Below, piece after piece: positions 1-3,875 of a stretch of DNA of 5,350 nt. Position 1 is the stretch's first letter. Each line of letters begins with the position of its first letter. The notes beneath the pieces were generated by a model. It saw nothing but the letters and a program-made list of their open reading frames with translations, made no database searches and was not told the DNA's origin. The position numbers and the translations under genes are program-made. Where the stretch lies: contig NZ_CALFIG010000322.1 in assembly GCF_937876455.1 (NCBI RefSeq), positions 1 through 5,350 on the forward strand. Reading direction: 5' to 3'. This stretch comes from an uncultured Flavobacterium sp. Its GTDB lineage: Bacteria > Bacteroidota > Bacteroidia > Flavobacteriales > Flavobacteriaceae.

Positions 1-2
1 AT

Positions 3-263
3 CTTTCTATTATATTACCAGATACTATAGCAGAAGCTAGTACAAAGGTAGCCAAAGAACTTGGGGTTTCAAGAACAGAATTTATACGTAGAGCTATTAT
101 TCACGAACTAGACAATTATAAAACTAAGTCAGAAGAACTCGGAATAATAAAAAGTTTCAACGCAATGAAACAATCTACTAAATATTCCAAGGAATCCAAA
201 AAACTAATCGATAGCCTATTTACAGAGTTACCGCAAGAAGAGGATAAATGGTGGGACAAATAG
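3..263 (+). CDS. MazE-type ribbon-helix-helix antitoxin, N-terminus cut by window edge
   Basis: This frame is open from the window edge to TAG at 261-263 and gives 86 residues with no start in view, so the first few residues are missing. Residues 1-38 follow the ribbon-helix-helix (CopG/MazE-like) pattern: a beta strand (LSIILPD), a helix with TKVAKELGVSR, then EFIRRAIIHEL. In this fold dimers bind DNA through the paired strands. The rest (about 40-86) is charged and ends in EEDKWWDK, as expected of the flexible tail by which MazE-type antitoxins block MazF. Its last 16 bp overlap the toxin gene, so the two are very likely translationally coupled. Expected role: neutralise the toxin and repress the shared promoter, which lies outside the window. 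The RHH assignment is strong. Calling it MazE rather than another RHH antitoxin rests on the neighbour. Confidence 0.82.
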   Translation, partial: LSIILPDTIAEASTKVAKELGVSRTEFIRRAIIHELDNYKTKSEELGIIKSFNAMKQSTKYSKESKKLIDSLFTELPQEEDKWWDK

Positions 264-607
264 AAATACTAACTAGGGGTGGTGTCTATCTAGGAAAACT
301 TAACCCTGCAAAACATGCTGAGATCGGTAAAGTAAGGCCAGTAATTATATTAAACTCTCAATTAATACTCGATTCTGCGCCGCCTATTATATTCATCTGT
401 CCTCTTAGTAGTCAGTCCCAGAAGGAATTTAGCAATCTACATTATGAATTAAATCCAAGAGATAAATTAAAGGTTAAAAGTTATGCTTTAATAGAACATT
501 GTAGATCAATCAGTTTAAACAGGATTGTATACCCAAGAATAGGACAACTTAGCAAGTCAGAATTAGATAATATCTTAAATAGGCTACAACGTTTAGTAGG
601 TTTATAA
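248..607 (+). CDS. mazF: MazF/PemK-family endoribonuclease toxin
   Basis: A 119-residue protein of usual MazF length (110-120). Family features seen: N-terminal RGGVYLGKLNP at 10-20, the IGKVRPVIIL block at 26-35 with the catalytic-type arginine R30 before P31, the CPLSSQ strand at 51-56 with S54/S55 where MazF has its catalytic Thr/Ser, and EHCRSISLNRI near 83-93 matching the conserved Q-x-(R/K)-S-I segment. MazF toxins cleave mRNA at short sequence-specific sites in the cytoplasm. The start at ATG 248 is supported by a purine-rich Shine-Dalgarno (AAGAAGAGG, 235-243) four bases upstream, inside the antitoxin gene. One oddity: the family's RGDV motif is RGGV here (G12 for the usual Asp), which may change activity. 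Otherwise the gene looks intact. On a plasmid this pair would act as an addiction module (inference). Confidence 0.9.
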   Translation: MVGQIEILTRGGVYLGKLNPAKHAEIGKVRPVIILNSQLILDSAPPIIFICPLSSQSQKEFSNLHYELNPRDKLKVKSYALIEHCRSISLNRIVYPRIGQLSKSELDNILNRLQRLVGL

Positions 608-609
608 CT

Positions 610-843
610 TTACTTCTTAAAAGTCCATTTTATATGAGTATGCCAATACTTATAATCTGCATCTAGTAGTTCTTTTTTGTTAGCTTCATAATTAATAATA
701 TCACTTTCTAAAAATACTAATATCCCGCTATTAATCTTTGCTATTGGTTTGGGAAAAGAGACATCCTGTTTTAATTTTTGATGCACTCCCTGTTTTGTAT
801 AATTCCATCTTTTTGCTAAATCTGCCACTCCTAAAAGCTTCAT
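610..843 (-). CDS. Small helix-turn-helix DNA-binding protein (AlpA/MerR-like)
   Basis: A 77-residue protein. Residues 4-25 (LGVADLAKRWNYTKQGVHQKLKQ) form a helix-turn-helix in which W13-N14-Y15 sits at the turn and T16-L24 would be the recognition helix. The segment FPKPIAKINSGILVFLESDI (30-49) matches the FPxP...G...W..SDI wing found in AlpA/excisionase-like and MerR-type small HTH proteins, with F44 where Trp is common. The C-terminus is basic and aromatic (HTHIKWTFKK). Such proteins regulate accessory genes or act as excision or replication accessories; the target here is unknown. The gene converges on mazF with two bases between the stops. The ATG at 843 has only a weak purine stretch (ACAAAG) before it. 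A bulged hairpin at 881-915 lies about 40 bp upstream and could be an operator or an independent element. Confidence 0.7.
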   Translation of the reverse strand: MKLLGVADLAKRWNYTKQGVHQKLKQDVSFPKPIAKINSGILVFLESDIINYEANKKELLDADYKYWHTHIKWTFKK

Positions 844-880
844 CTTTGTAAACTGATTTTATTGCTGATTTAAACTTTGA

Positions 881-915
881 GCGGAGCATTGACGAAAGTC
901 AATGCATAAGTGCGC
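881..915 (+). repeat. Bulged hairpin element, copy 1
   Basis: A perfect 8-bp stem, GCATTGAC (886-893) and GTCAATGC (898-905), closed by a GAAA loop. It is wrapped by an outer stem, GCGGA (881-885) with TGCGC (911-915), pairing at 4 of 5 positions. Five unpaired bases (ATAAG, 906-910) sit on the 3' side only. The same layout recurs at 1102-1139 and, inverted, at 2175-2212, with different inner stems. The preceding TTTGAGCG and following TGCGCA resemble the other copies' flanks. No T-run follows, so it is not an intrinsic terminator. Function unknown. Confidence 0.65.
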
Positions 916-987
916 ATTTAGAAAAAACTAAATGAACTATTTCTTAAACTTGTTTATTACCTTTACCACTATTTACAATTTTCTCTG

Positions 988-1122
988 CTACACAACAGCA
1001 GGAATTTTTCCCAATAGCAACGCTAAAATTGCCCCTATAAATACAAATAAAATGCCTCTAACTGAACCCGATATTAATCCACTTGTACAACATTCTTTAG
1101 AGCGCAGGTGTTGAATTTTAGT
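988..1122 (-). pseudogene. Possible remnant of a small membrane-protein gene (no start codon)
   Basis: The minus strand is open from 1122 to TAG at 988-990 and encodes a protein-like tail: SGLISGSVRGILFVFIGA followed by ILALLLGKIPAVV. This reads as one hydrophobic, glycine-spaced membrane helix. No in-frame ATG, GTG or TTG lies before the hydrophobic part, and an in-frame TGA lies in the hairpin loop region at 1123-1125. Its upstream half is inside the inverted-repeat arm, and the matching arm at ~2200-2243 is shifted by an indel. It could be the 3' end of a gene cut by insertion of the repeat, or chance. The opposite-strand 60-codon frame (932-1114) lacks a ribosome binding site and looks less protein-like. 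Confidence 0.2.
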
Positions 1123-1139
1123 TCAACACCGTATTGCGC
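1102..1139 (+). repeat. Bulged hairpin element, copy 2
   Basis: A 38-nt fold: outer stem GCGCA (1102-1106) with TGCGC (1135-1139), a perfect 9-bp inner stem GGTGTTGAA (1107-1115) with TTCAACACC (1122-1130), a TTTTAG loop, and four unpaired bases GTAT (1131-1134) on the 3' side only. Compared with copy 3 the flanks and outer stem are nearly identical while the inner stem differs on both sides so that pairing is kept. That pattern implies selection on structure. It lies inside the left inverted-repeat arm. Confidence 0.8.
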
Positions 1140-1219
1140 ACTATCATGAATTCCATTTTTTTGTTATTTGAGTTCTGATCTAATCGTAAGCGACGTTTGC
1201 TATTTTTGCGTCCTCTATC

Positions 1220-1264
1220 AGGGGTAATTTTTTAGGGGACTTTGTGCCCCCTTAATACACCCCT
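1220..1264 (+). repeat. Nested G-run/C-run hairpin in left arm
   Basis: Outer pairing AGGGGT (1220-1225) with ACCCCT (1259-1264). Inner pairing AGGGG (1234-1238) with CCCCT (1248-1252). The two stems are separated by AT-rich interior loops. The counterpart in the right arm (2053-2094) keeps both stems. No T-run follows on either strand, so a terminator role is unlikely. Confidence 0.6.
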
Positions 1265-1338
1265 AACTTACTCGCAGTGATACAGGCAATTATTTGTAAT
1301 ACTTATTTTTTGATTGAAGTCTTTGAAATGAATATTGA

Positions 1339-1368
1339 CCCCTCGGGGGATTTTTTAGTTTTTTTTTT
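1339..1368 (+). terminator. Weak intrinsic-terminator-like site
   Basis: A short G/C hairpin, CCCC (1339-1342) and GGGGG (1345-1349) around TC, is followed at once by six T (1351-1356) and then ten T (1359-1368). The stem is only three to four pairs with a tight loop, so efficiency would be low. No gene ends just upstream on the plus strand. If used, it would end a non-coding transcript from the left arm. It is otherwise the only notable signal in the gene-free stretch 1276-1498. Confidence 0.3.
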
Positions 1369-1498
1369 CCTATTTTAATAATTTCATAGAGAATTTATCA
1401 ATATTTCTTCTATTAATTTATTATCACATTATTAGCGCCTTGTTTTTGTCCTCATTTTAGGGTTGAATTTTAGCTTAGATTATTGTGAGCAAATTAAG

Positions 1499-1711
1499 AT
1501 GAATAAAAAAATCATCAATGGTCTTGAGTATCTTGAGCAGAATTATAGGCCAAGTGATATACAAAAGCTTTTAGATAACAGCAAAACTAAAAGAGAAGTA
1601 TACCAAGGATTAAAAGTATCCGAGTACGGTTTAAACAAATATATAAAGCATTATAACCTTTTTTTTGAGCCCATAAACACTCCATTAAACAAAATTCGTA
1701 GTAACCGTTAA
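1499..1711 (+). CDS. Small HTH-like protein of unknown family (short paralogue)
   Basis: The 70-residue product is not a family I can name. Residues 16-54 align without gaps to residues 21-59 of the protein at 2446-2805 with 16 of 39 identical, including YxPxDIQKLL, the LxV pair and NxYIxxxNL. The pattern (helix ending IQKLL, short loop, helix, turn at LKVS, then a helix NKYIKHYNL) suggests a compact homeodomain-like or Psq-like HTH in which residues 40-50 would read DNA. The tail is basic (KIRSNR). I chose ATG 1499 because a TTG at 1463 in the same frame would have AGGG directly against it with no spacer, and homology begins after residue 8. The ribosome binding site is poor (TGAG, nine bases away). 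The gene sits alone between the inverted-repeat arms. It may be a regulator of that element, or a worn copy of the longer paralogue. Confidence 0.55.
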   Translation: MNKKIINGLEYLEQNYRPSDIQKLLDNSKTKREVYQGLKVSEYGLNKYIKHYNLFFEPINTPLNKIRSNR

Positions 1712-2045
1712 ACACCAAGCGATACAGAGCTAATAAAAATAATTTAGTAAGCACAGTAAATAAAAATGCGATAGCTGTCTGCAAGACCGCACTTGGCAAA
1801 TAGCTCAAGTGAACTCTAAAAACATTGGATAACATCTTTTCTAAAAAGCGGCTTATTTTTTCATGGAAACTTTTTTGAGTAGGACAACTCATAGAATTTA
1901 AAAAAGTAATCAATTTTAAAGAAACGAATTTTATTGAGCAAGCAAATTTATTTGCAGATTGCGTATAACAAAATTCTGCGAATGTTTATTATAAACTTTA
2001 AGTTCCAAATTCAAGAAAACATAAATCAGAAAAATTATTTTTAGG
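1712..2045 (+). other. Gene-free inner stretch between HTH gene and right arm
   Basis: I see no convincing gene in these ~330 bases. A minus-strand frame crossing it (1587-1913) begins with TTG, has no ribosome binding site and is antisense to the HTH gene, so I discount it. The only structural signal is a short palindrome, GCAAAT (1942-1947) and ATTTGC (1950-1955), with a further GCAGA/TCTGC pairing just beyond it. Confidence 0.5.
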
Positions 2046-2052
2046 AGTAGGT

Positions 2053-2094
2053 AGGGGTATATTAAGGGGGCAAAGTCCCCTAAAAATTACCCCT
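2053..2094 (-). repeat. Nested G-run/C-run hairpin in right arm
   Basis: Outer stem AGGGGTA (2053-2059) with TACCCCT (2088-2094), a perfect seven pairs. Inner stem AGGGG (2065-2069) with CCCCT (2077-2081) around GCAAAGT. This version pairs slightly better than its left-arm partner at 1220-1264. Function unknown. Confidence 0.6.
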
Positions 2095-2174
2095 GACAGA
2101 GACACAAAAATAGCAAACGTCGCTTACGATTAGATGAGAACTCAAATAACAAAAAAAATGGAATTCATGATAAT

Positions 2175-2212
2175 GCGCAATACGCCATTCAATAAAAATT
2201 GAACGGCTGCGC
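2175..2212 (-). repeat. Bulged hairpin element, copy 3 (inverted)
   Basis: A 38-nt fold, the same length as copy 2. On the plus strand: GCGCA (2175-2179), unpaired ATAC (2180-2183), inner arms GCCATTCAAT (2184-2193) and ATTGAACGGC (2198-2207) around AAAA, then TGCGC (2208-2212). The inner arms pair at 9 of 10 positions. The exception is a G·T wobble on the minus strand but an A·C mismatch on the plus strand, which hints that the minus strand (as ssDNA or RNA) is the folded form. In that strand its orientation equals copies 1 and 2. Confidence 0.8.
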
Positions 2213-2445
2213 TCTAAAGATATGGTGCACGAGTGGATTAATATCAGGTCAGAACAGAGGTAATTTTGTGACATACTATTACCCTTATAATATTCAAATA
2301 GCGATGATGATTAATTACAACATTGATTAAATTATAAGTTAGTAAAAAGAGAAAATGTTACTAGGATATTTTGCATTTTTTGGTACTAATTCTAGATAAG
2401 CAGTTTTGTTAACTTTTCTACTCACTGAGTTATTCGTTAATTAGT

Positions 2446-2805
2446 ATGCCTTCTAAAAAAGGATCAAAATATCTTAATGCAAAAACCTATTCCGTATTGT
2501 CAAAATATACCCCTGAAGACATACAGAAACTTTTAAATAGCGGTCAGTTCAAATCAGTTATTGCTCGAACATTAGGGGTATATATTGGAGCTTTTAATGT
2601 TTATATACGTGAGCATAATTTAACTTACAAAGCTCCATGTCAAATCAGATACGGAAAACAATATAAATCAAAAAAGAAAGAGGATGGAATCACTGCAAAG
2701 ATGGATTCAATCGATGAAGAAAAAGCTGTAAAATGCTTTAAGGTTCAATTTGAAGAAAATAAAAAGAAAAGAACGCTGCAAGAGCTAAAAGATGCTTACT
2801 ATTAA
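2446..2805 (+). CDS. HTH-like basic protein of unknown family (long paralogue)
   Basis: A 119-residue protein with no family I recognise. Residues 21-59 share 16 of 39 positions with the 70-aa protein at 1499-1711 and have the same helix-loop-helix-turn-helix look (YTPEDIQKLLNSGQ, SVIARTLGVYIGAFNVYIREHNL). Residues 65-119 are an extra charged, lysine-rich tail (QYKSKKKEDG, FEENKKKRTLQELKDAY), probably helical. It is likely a DNA-binding regulator or plasmid accessory factor by charge and fold (inference). The start is ATG 2446, without a good Shine-Dalgarno; no alternative start is better. The 200 bp upstream (2244-2445) show no other gene. It lies just outside the right inverted-repeat arm and upstream of the HU gene on the same strand, but 195 bp separate them, so they need not be co-transcribed. 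Confidence 0.65.
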   Translation: MPSKKGSKYLNAKTYSVLSKYTPEDIQKLLNSGQFKSVIARTLGVYIGAFNVYIREHNLTYKAPCQIRYGKQYKSKKKEDGITAKMDSIDEEKAVKCFKVQFEENKKKRTLQELKDAYY

Positions 2806-2820
2806 TGAAATCAACTTATT

Positions 2821-2852
2821 GCTACCATCGATCGTCTGATCGTAGCTACCAT
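2821..2852 (+). repeat. Small hairpin with direct repeats after the HTH gene
   Basis: GCTACCATC occurs at 2821-2829 and again at 2844-2852. Between them CGATC and GATCG can pair around GTCT, with GCTA/TAGC extending the stem past a four-base bulge. No T-run follows, so it is a poor terminator candidate. It could be an operator for the neighbouring HTH or HU gene. Confidence 0.35.
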
Positions 2853-2938
2853 CATATAAGTAATAAAAAATTATCTAAAAAAATAGATCTAATTAGTTTA
2901 TTTGTTATTTAAGTTTTGATTGTAGGAAGTCAAAAATC

Positions 2939-2967
2939 TTGATTAAAATTCTTCTTTCGAATAAATT
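2939..2967 (+). promoter_or_regulatory. Candidate sigma70 promoter for the HU-like gene
   Basis: TTGATT (2939-2944) and TAAATT (2962-2967) are 17 bases apart, each matching the -35 and -10 consensus at four of six positions. The -10 lies about 33 bases before the HU start. It is found by pattern only; in DNA this AT-rich, chance matches are common. Confidence 0.35.
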
Positions 2968-3000
2968 TTTTAACAGGCTCAATTTTTAAAGCAGGAAGAG

Positions 3001-3309
3001 ATGATTAAATCACAATTCAACAGATATGTCCGTGAAGCCTTAGCAAAGAGACAAAGGAAAAGCAACATTGATGAAGCTAACGCGGTAATAGACGTATTTG
3101 TAGAAGCCATAAAGGAAGCTTTATCGGAAAATGACGAAATACTACTAGTCGGTTTCGGTAGGTTTATCAAATCTAAAGTTGAAGCCAGAAACGGAATGAA
3201 TCCAAAAACGGGTCAACCTATAAAAATTGCTGCTTATATGCAACCAAGATTTAAAGCGGGAACAAAACTCAAAGAAGCCTGTAATAAAAACGAAAAATCC
3301 AAAAAGTAG
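3001..3309 (+). CDS. HU/IHF-family DNA-bending nucleoid protein
   Basis: A 102-residue protein, slightly longer than typical HU (~90). The HU/IHF signature is clear: N-terminal helices 1-42, then LLVGFGRF at 48-55, the DNA-embracing beta arm beginning with R63, NPKTG at 67-71 with P68 in the position of the intercalating proline, and the closing PRFKAGTKLKEA at 82-93. The last residues (NKNEKSKK) are an added basic tail. Such proteins bind DNA with little sequence preference, bend it, and aid nucleoid packing and origin opening. A good Shine-Dalgarno (AGGA, 2993-2996) sits four bases before ATG 3001. Its place just upstream of the origin suggests a role in plasmid replication or packaging. 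Whether it is HU-like or IHF-like in specificity cannot be told here. Confidence 0.93.
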   Translation: MIKSQFNRYVREALAKRQRKSNIDEANAVIDVFVEAIKEALSENDEILLVGFGRFIKSKVEARNGMNPKTGQPIKIAAYMQPRFKAGTKLKEACNKNEKSKK

Positions 3310-3527
3310 CAAAACTGATTTTAAGAGTTATACAGAAGCGAAAATATTCTTCATTCATGATTGGCTATTAACCTCTATTTATCCTCTTAAAAAGTACCTT
3401 AAAACTTGTTTTTGCTATATCTAAATAGCAGACGAAAGGTTATTTTGTAAAAATTCTAAACAAATCAAAATTTTTCTTGCCAACCACTTAAAAATAAAAA
3501 ATTTTGTGAGCATAGCGAACTCAATTA

Positions 3528-3563
3528 GCAAAAATTCCAAATCTGATTTTTTGGAATTTTTGC
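3528..3563 (+). repeat. 14-bp perfect inverted repeat in origin
   Basis: GCAAAAATTCCAAA (3528-3541) and its exact complement TTTGGAATTTTTGC (3550-3563) enclose eight bases. A partial third arm (AAAATTTCC) follows within 15 bases. It could extrude as a cruciform, bind a host or plasmid protein, or form part of the unwinding element. Confidence 0.7.
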
Positions 3564-3592
3564 ATCAAAATTTCCATCAAAAAAACAAAAAC

Positions 3593-3656
3593 AAAAAAAC
3601 AAGAAAAGTAAGTGAGTTATCCACAGAAAATCGCAAATCTTTTTTCTTGTTTTTTT
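3593..3656 (+). repeat. 15-bp inverted repeat flanking the DnaA box
   Basis: The arm AAAAAAACAAGAAAA (3593-3607) is matched perfectly by TTTTCTTGTTTTTTT (3642-3656). The 34-base interval holds the DnaA box. The arms are A-tract DNA, which is bent and easily melted. Low complexity makes chance likelier than for a mixed sequence, but the interrupted CAAG core is shared. Confidence 0.55.
3617..3625 (+). promoter_or_regulatory. DnaA box
   Basis: TTATCCACA at 3617-3625 matches the strong DnaA-binding consensus at all nine positions. It lies about 100 bp before the iterons in AT-rich DNA, as expected for an iteron plasmid that recruits the host DnaA initiator. I saw no second perfect box. Confidence 0.85.
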
Positions 3657-3663
3657 ATACTTT

Positions 3664-3712
3664 CAGTATTTTAAGTATTTTCGGCGCCTTGGAGACCGCT
3701 TGGTTCTGCGCT
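3664..3712 (+). other. Tandem AT 9-mers followed by a G+C-rich pocket
   Basis: Two adjacent 9-mers, CAGTATTTT (3664-3672) and AAGTATTTT (3673-3681), share AGTATTTT and resemble the short repeats of DNA-unwinding elements. They run straight into 31 bases (3682-3712) with 21 G or C, starting with the palindrome GGCGCC, in a region otherwise mostly A and T. Several known iteron origins have a G+C-rich segment beside the AT-rich melting site. The comparison is inference. Confidence 0.45.
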
Positions 3713-3723
3713 TTATTTCCTCT

Positions 3724-3797
3724 AAAAACCACTTTTTTAGGGTGAAAAACCACTTTTTTAGGGTGAAAAACCACTTTTTTAGGGTGAAAAACCACTT
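3724..3797 (+). repeat. Rep-binding iterons: three full 21-bp copies plus a partial fourth
   Basis: Identical tandem units lie at 3724-3744, 3745-3765 and 3766-3786. Each reads A5, CCAC, T6, AGGGTG. The first 11 bases of a fourth unit lie at 3787-3797. The 21-bp period places each site two helical turns apart on one DNA face, as for initiator iterons. The core ACCACTTT also appears at the edge of the operator dyad downstream. Perfect identity suggests recent homogenisation or strong constraint. Copy number control by iteron handcuffing would be expected. Confidence 0.92.
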
Positions 3798-3815
3798 AAA
3801 CGCTTAAGTAGTTTA

Positions 3816-3857
3816 TTGATTTATTACCACTTTGTTGCTAAGGTGGTAATAAATCAA
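3816..3857 (+). promoter_or_regulatory. Rep operator-like dyad
   Basis: TTGATTTATTACCAC (3816-3830) and GTGGTAATAAATCAA (3843-3857) are perfect 15-bp inverted arms around a 12-base spacer, ending 18 bases before the rep start. The left arm runs into ACCACTTTGTT, sharing ACCACTTT with the iterons. In Rep_3 plasmids such as pPS10, dimers of the initiator repress their own gene at a dyad carrying part of the iteron. This is the likely role here. The rep promoter probably overlaps it, but I see no convincing -35/-10 pair. Confidence 0.8.
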
Positions 3858-3875
3858 CCCTTCAAGGTATAAATT

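Larger units (their letters stand above)
1055..1275 (+). repeat. Left arm of a ~200-bp inverted repeat
   Basis: This stretch matches the reverse complement of about 2046-2243 along most of its length. The best block is 31 identical bases (1178-1208 against 2105-2135). An outer block shares GATATTAATCCAC, and an inner block spans the G-run/C-run hairpin. I judge overall identity near 80% by eye, with small indels. The arms carry the same two folding elements in mirror order and bracket about 770 bp. The edges are soft: similarity fades near 1055 outside and 1275 inside. No clean target-site duplication is visible. It could be the end of a transposable element, a cassette boundary, or a repeat family present in two inverted copies. 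Confidence 0.85.
2046..2243 (-). repeat. Right arm of the ~200-bp inverted repeat
   Basis: This is the reverse-complement partner of about 1055-1275, carrying the nested G-run hairpin (2053-2094), the 31-base identical block (2105-2135), a shared EcoRI-type GAATTC segment, and bulged hairpin copy 3 (2175-2212). Read on the minus strand, the arm holds a 64-codon frame (2274-2080). Small indels break that frame in the left arm, so I do not call it a gene. The 7-versus-8 T-run difference between arms fits ordinary slippage in non-coding DNA. Confidence 0.85.
3310..3875 (+). other. Replication origin region (theta, iteron type)
   Basis: This ~565-bp gene-free stretch between the HU gene and rep contains, in order, AT-rich DNA, a 14-bp perfect inverted repeat, a DnaA box flanked by 15-bp inverted repeats, a tandem AT-rich 9-mer, a G+C-rich pocket, direct iterons and a large dyad before rep. 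That order (DnaA box, melting region, iterons, operator, rep) is the known plan of Rep_3 plasmid origins. A 79-codon frame starting at GTG 3506 runs through the iterons and is not considered a gene. Confidence 0.85.

Noticed and set aside
881..915. GAAA-capped bulged hairpin resembling group II intron domain V
   Set aside because: Domain V has a two-base bulge and near-invariant sequence. Here the bulge is five bases, the other copies have different loops, and no intron protein or other domains are present.
911..932. XerC/XerD dif-like site
   Set aside because: A CATTTA...TAAATG pairing exists but the spacer is eight bases and the arms lack the CATAA/TTATG core of dif and pdif sites.
932..1114. 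Plus-strand 60-codon frame
   Set aside because: No Shine-Dalgarno, runs into the repeat arm and ends inside the hairpin. The opposite strand looks more protein-like.
1102..1139. Integron attC site
   Set aside because: The RYYYAAC and GTTRRRY core sites are absent and no integrase is visible; only the general fold is similar.
1587..1913. Minus-strand 108-codon frame with a hydrophobic stretch
   Set aside because: TTG start without a ribosome binding site, and its second half is antisense to the HTH gene, which is supported by its paralogue.
2080..2274. Minus-strand 64-codon frame in the right arm
   Set aside because: Indels break the same frame in the left arm, and it crosses both hairpins, so the conservation is of structure rather than protein.
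3227..3424. 65-codon frame overlapping the HU gene end
   Set aside because: Out-of-frame shadow of the HU gene with no ribosome binding site or protein-like pattern.
3506..3745. 79-codon frame in the origin
   Set aside because: GTG start without a ribosome binding site, reads through inverted repeats, the DnaA box and the first iteron.
3724..3797. CRISPR array
   Set aside because: The repeats are contiguous 21-bp units with no spacers and lie before a Rep_3 gene; they are iterons.
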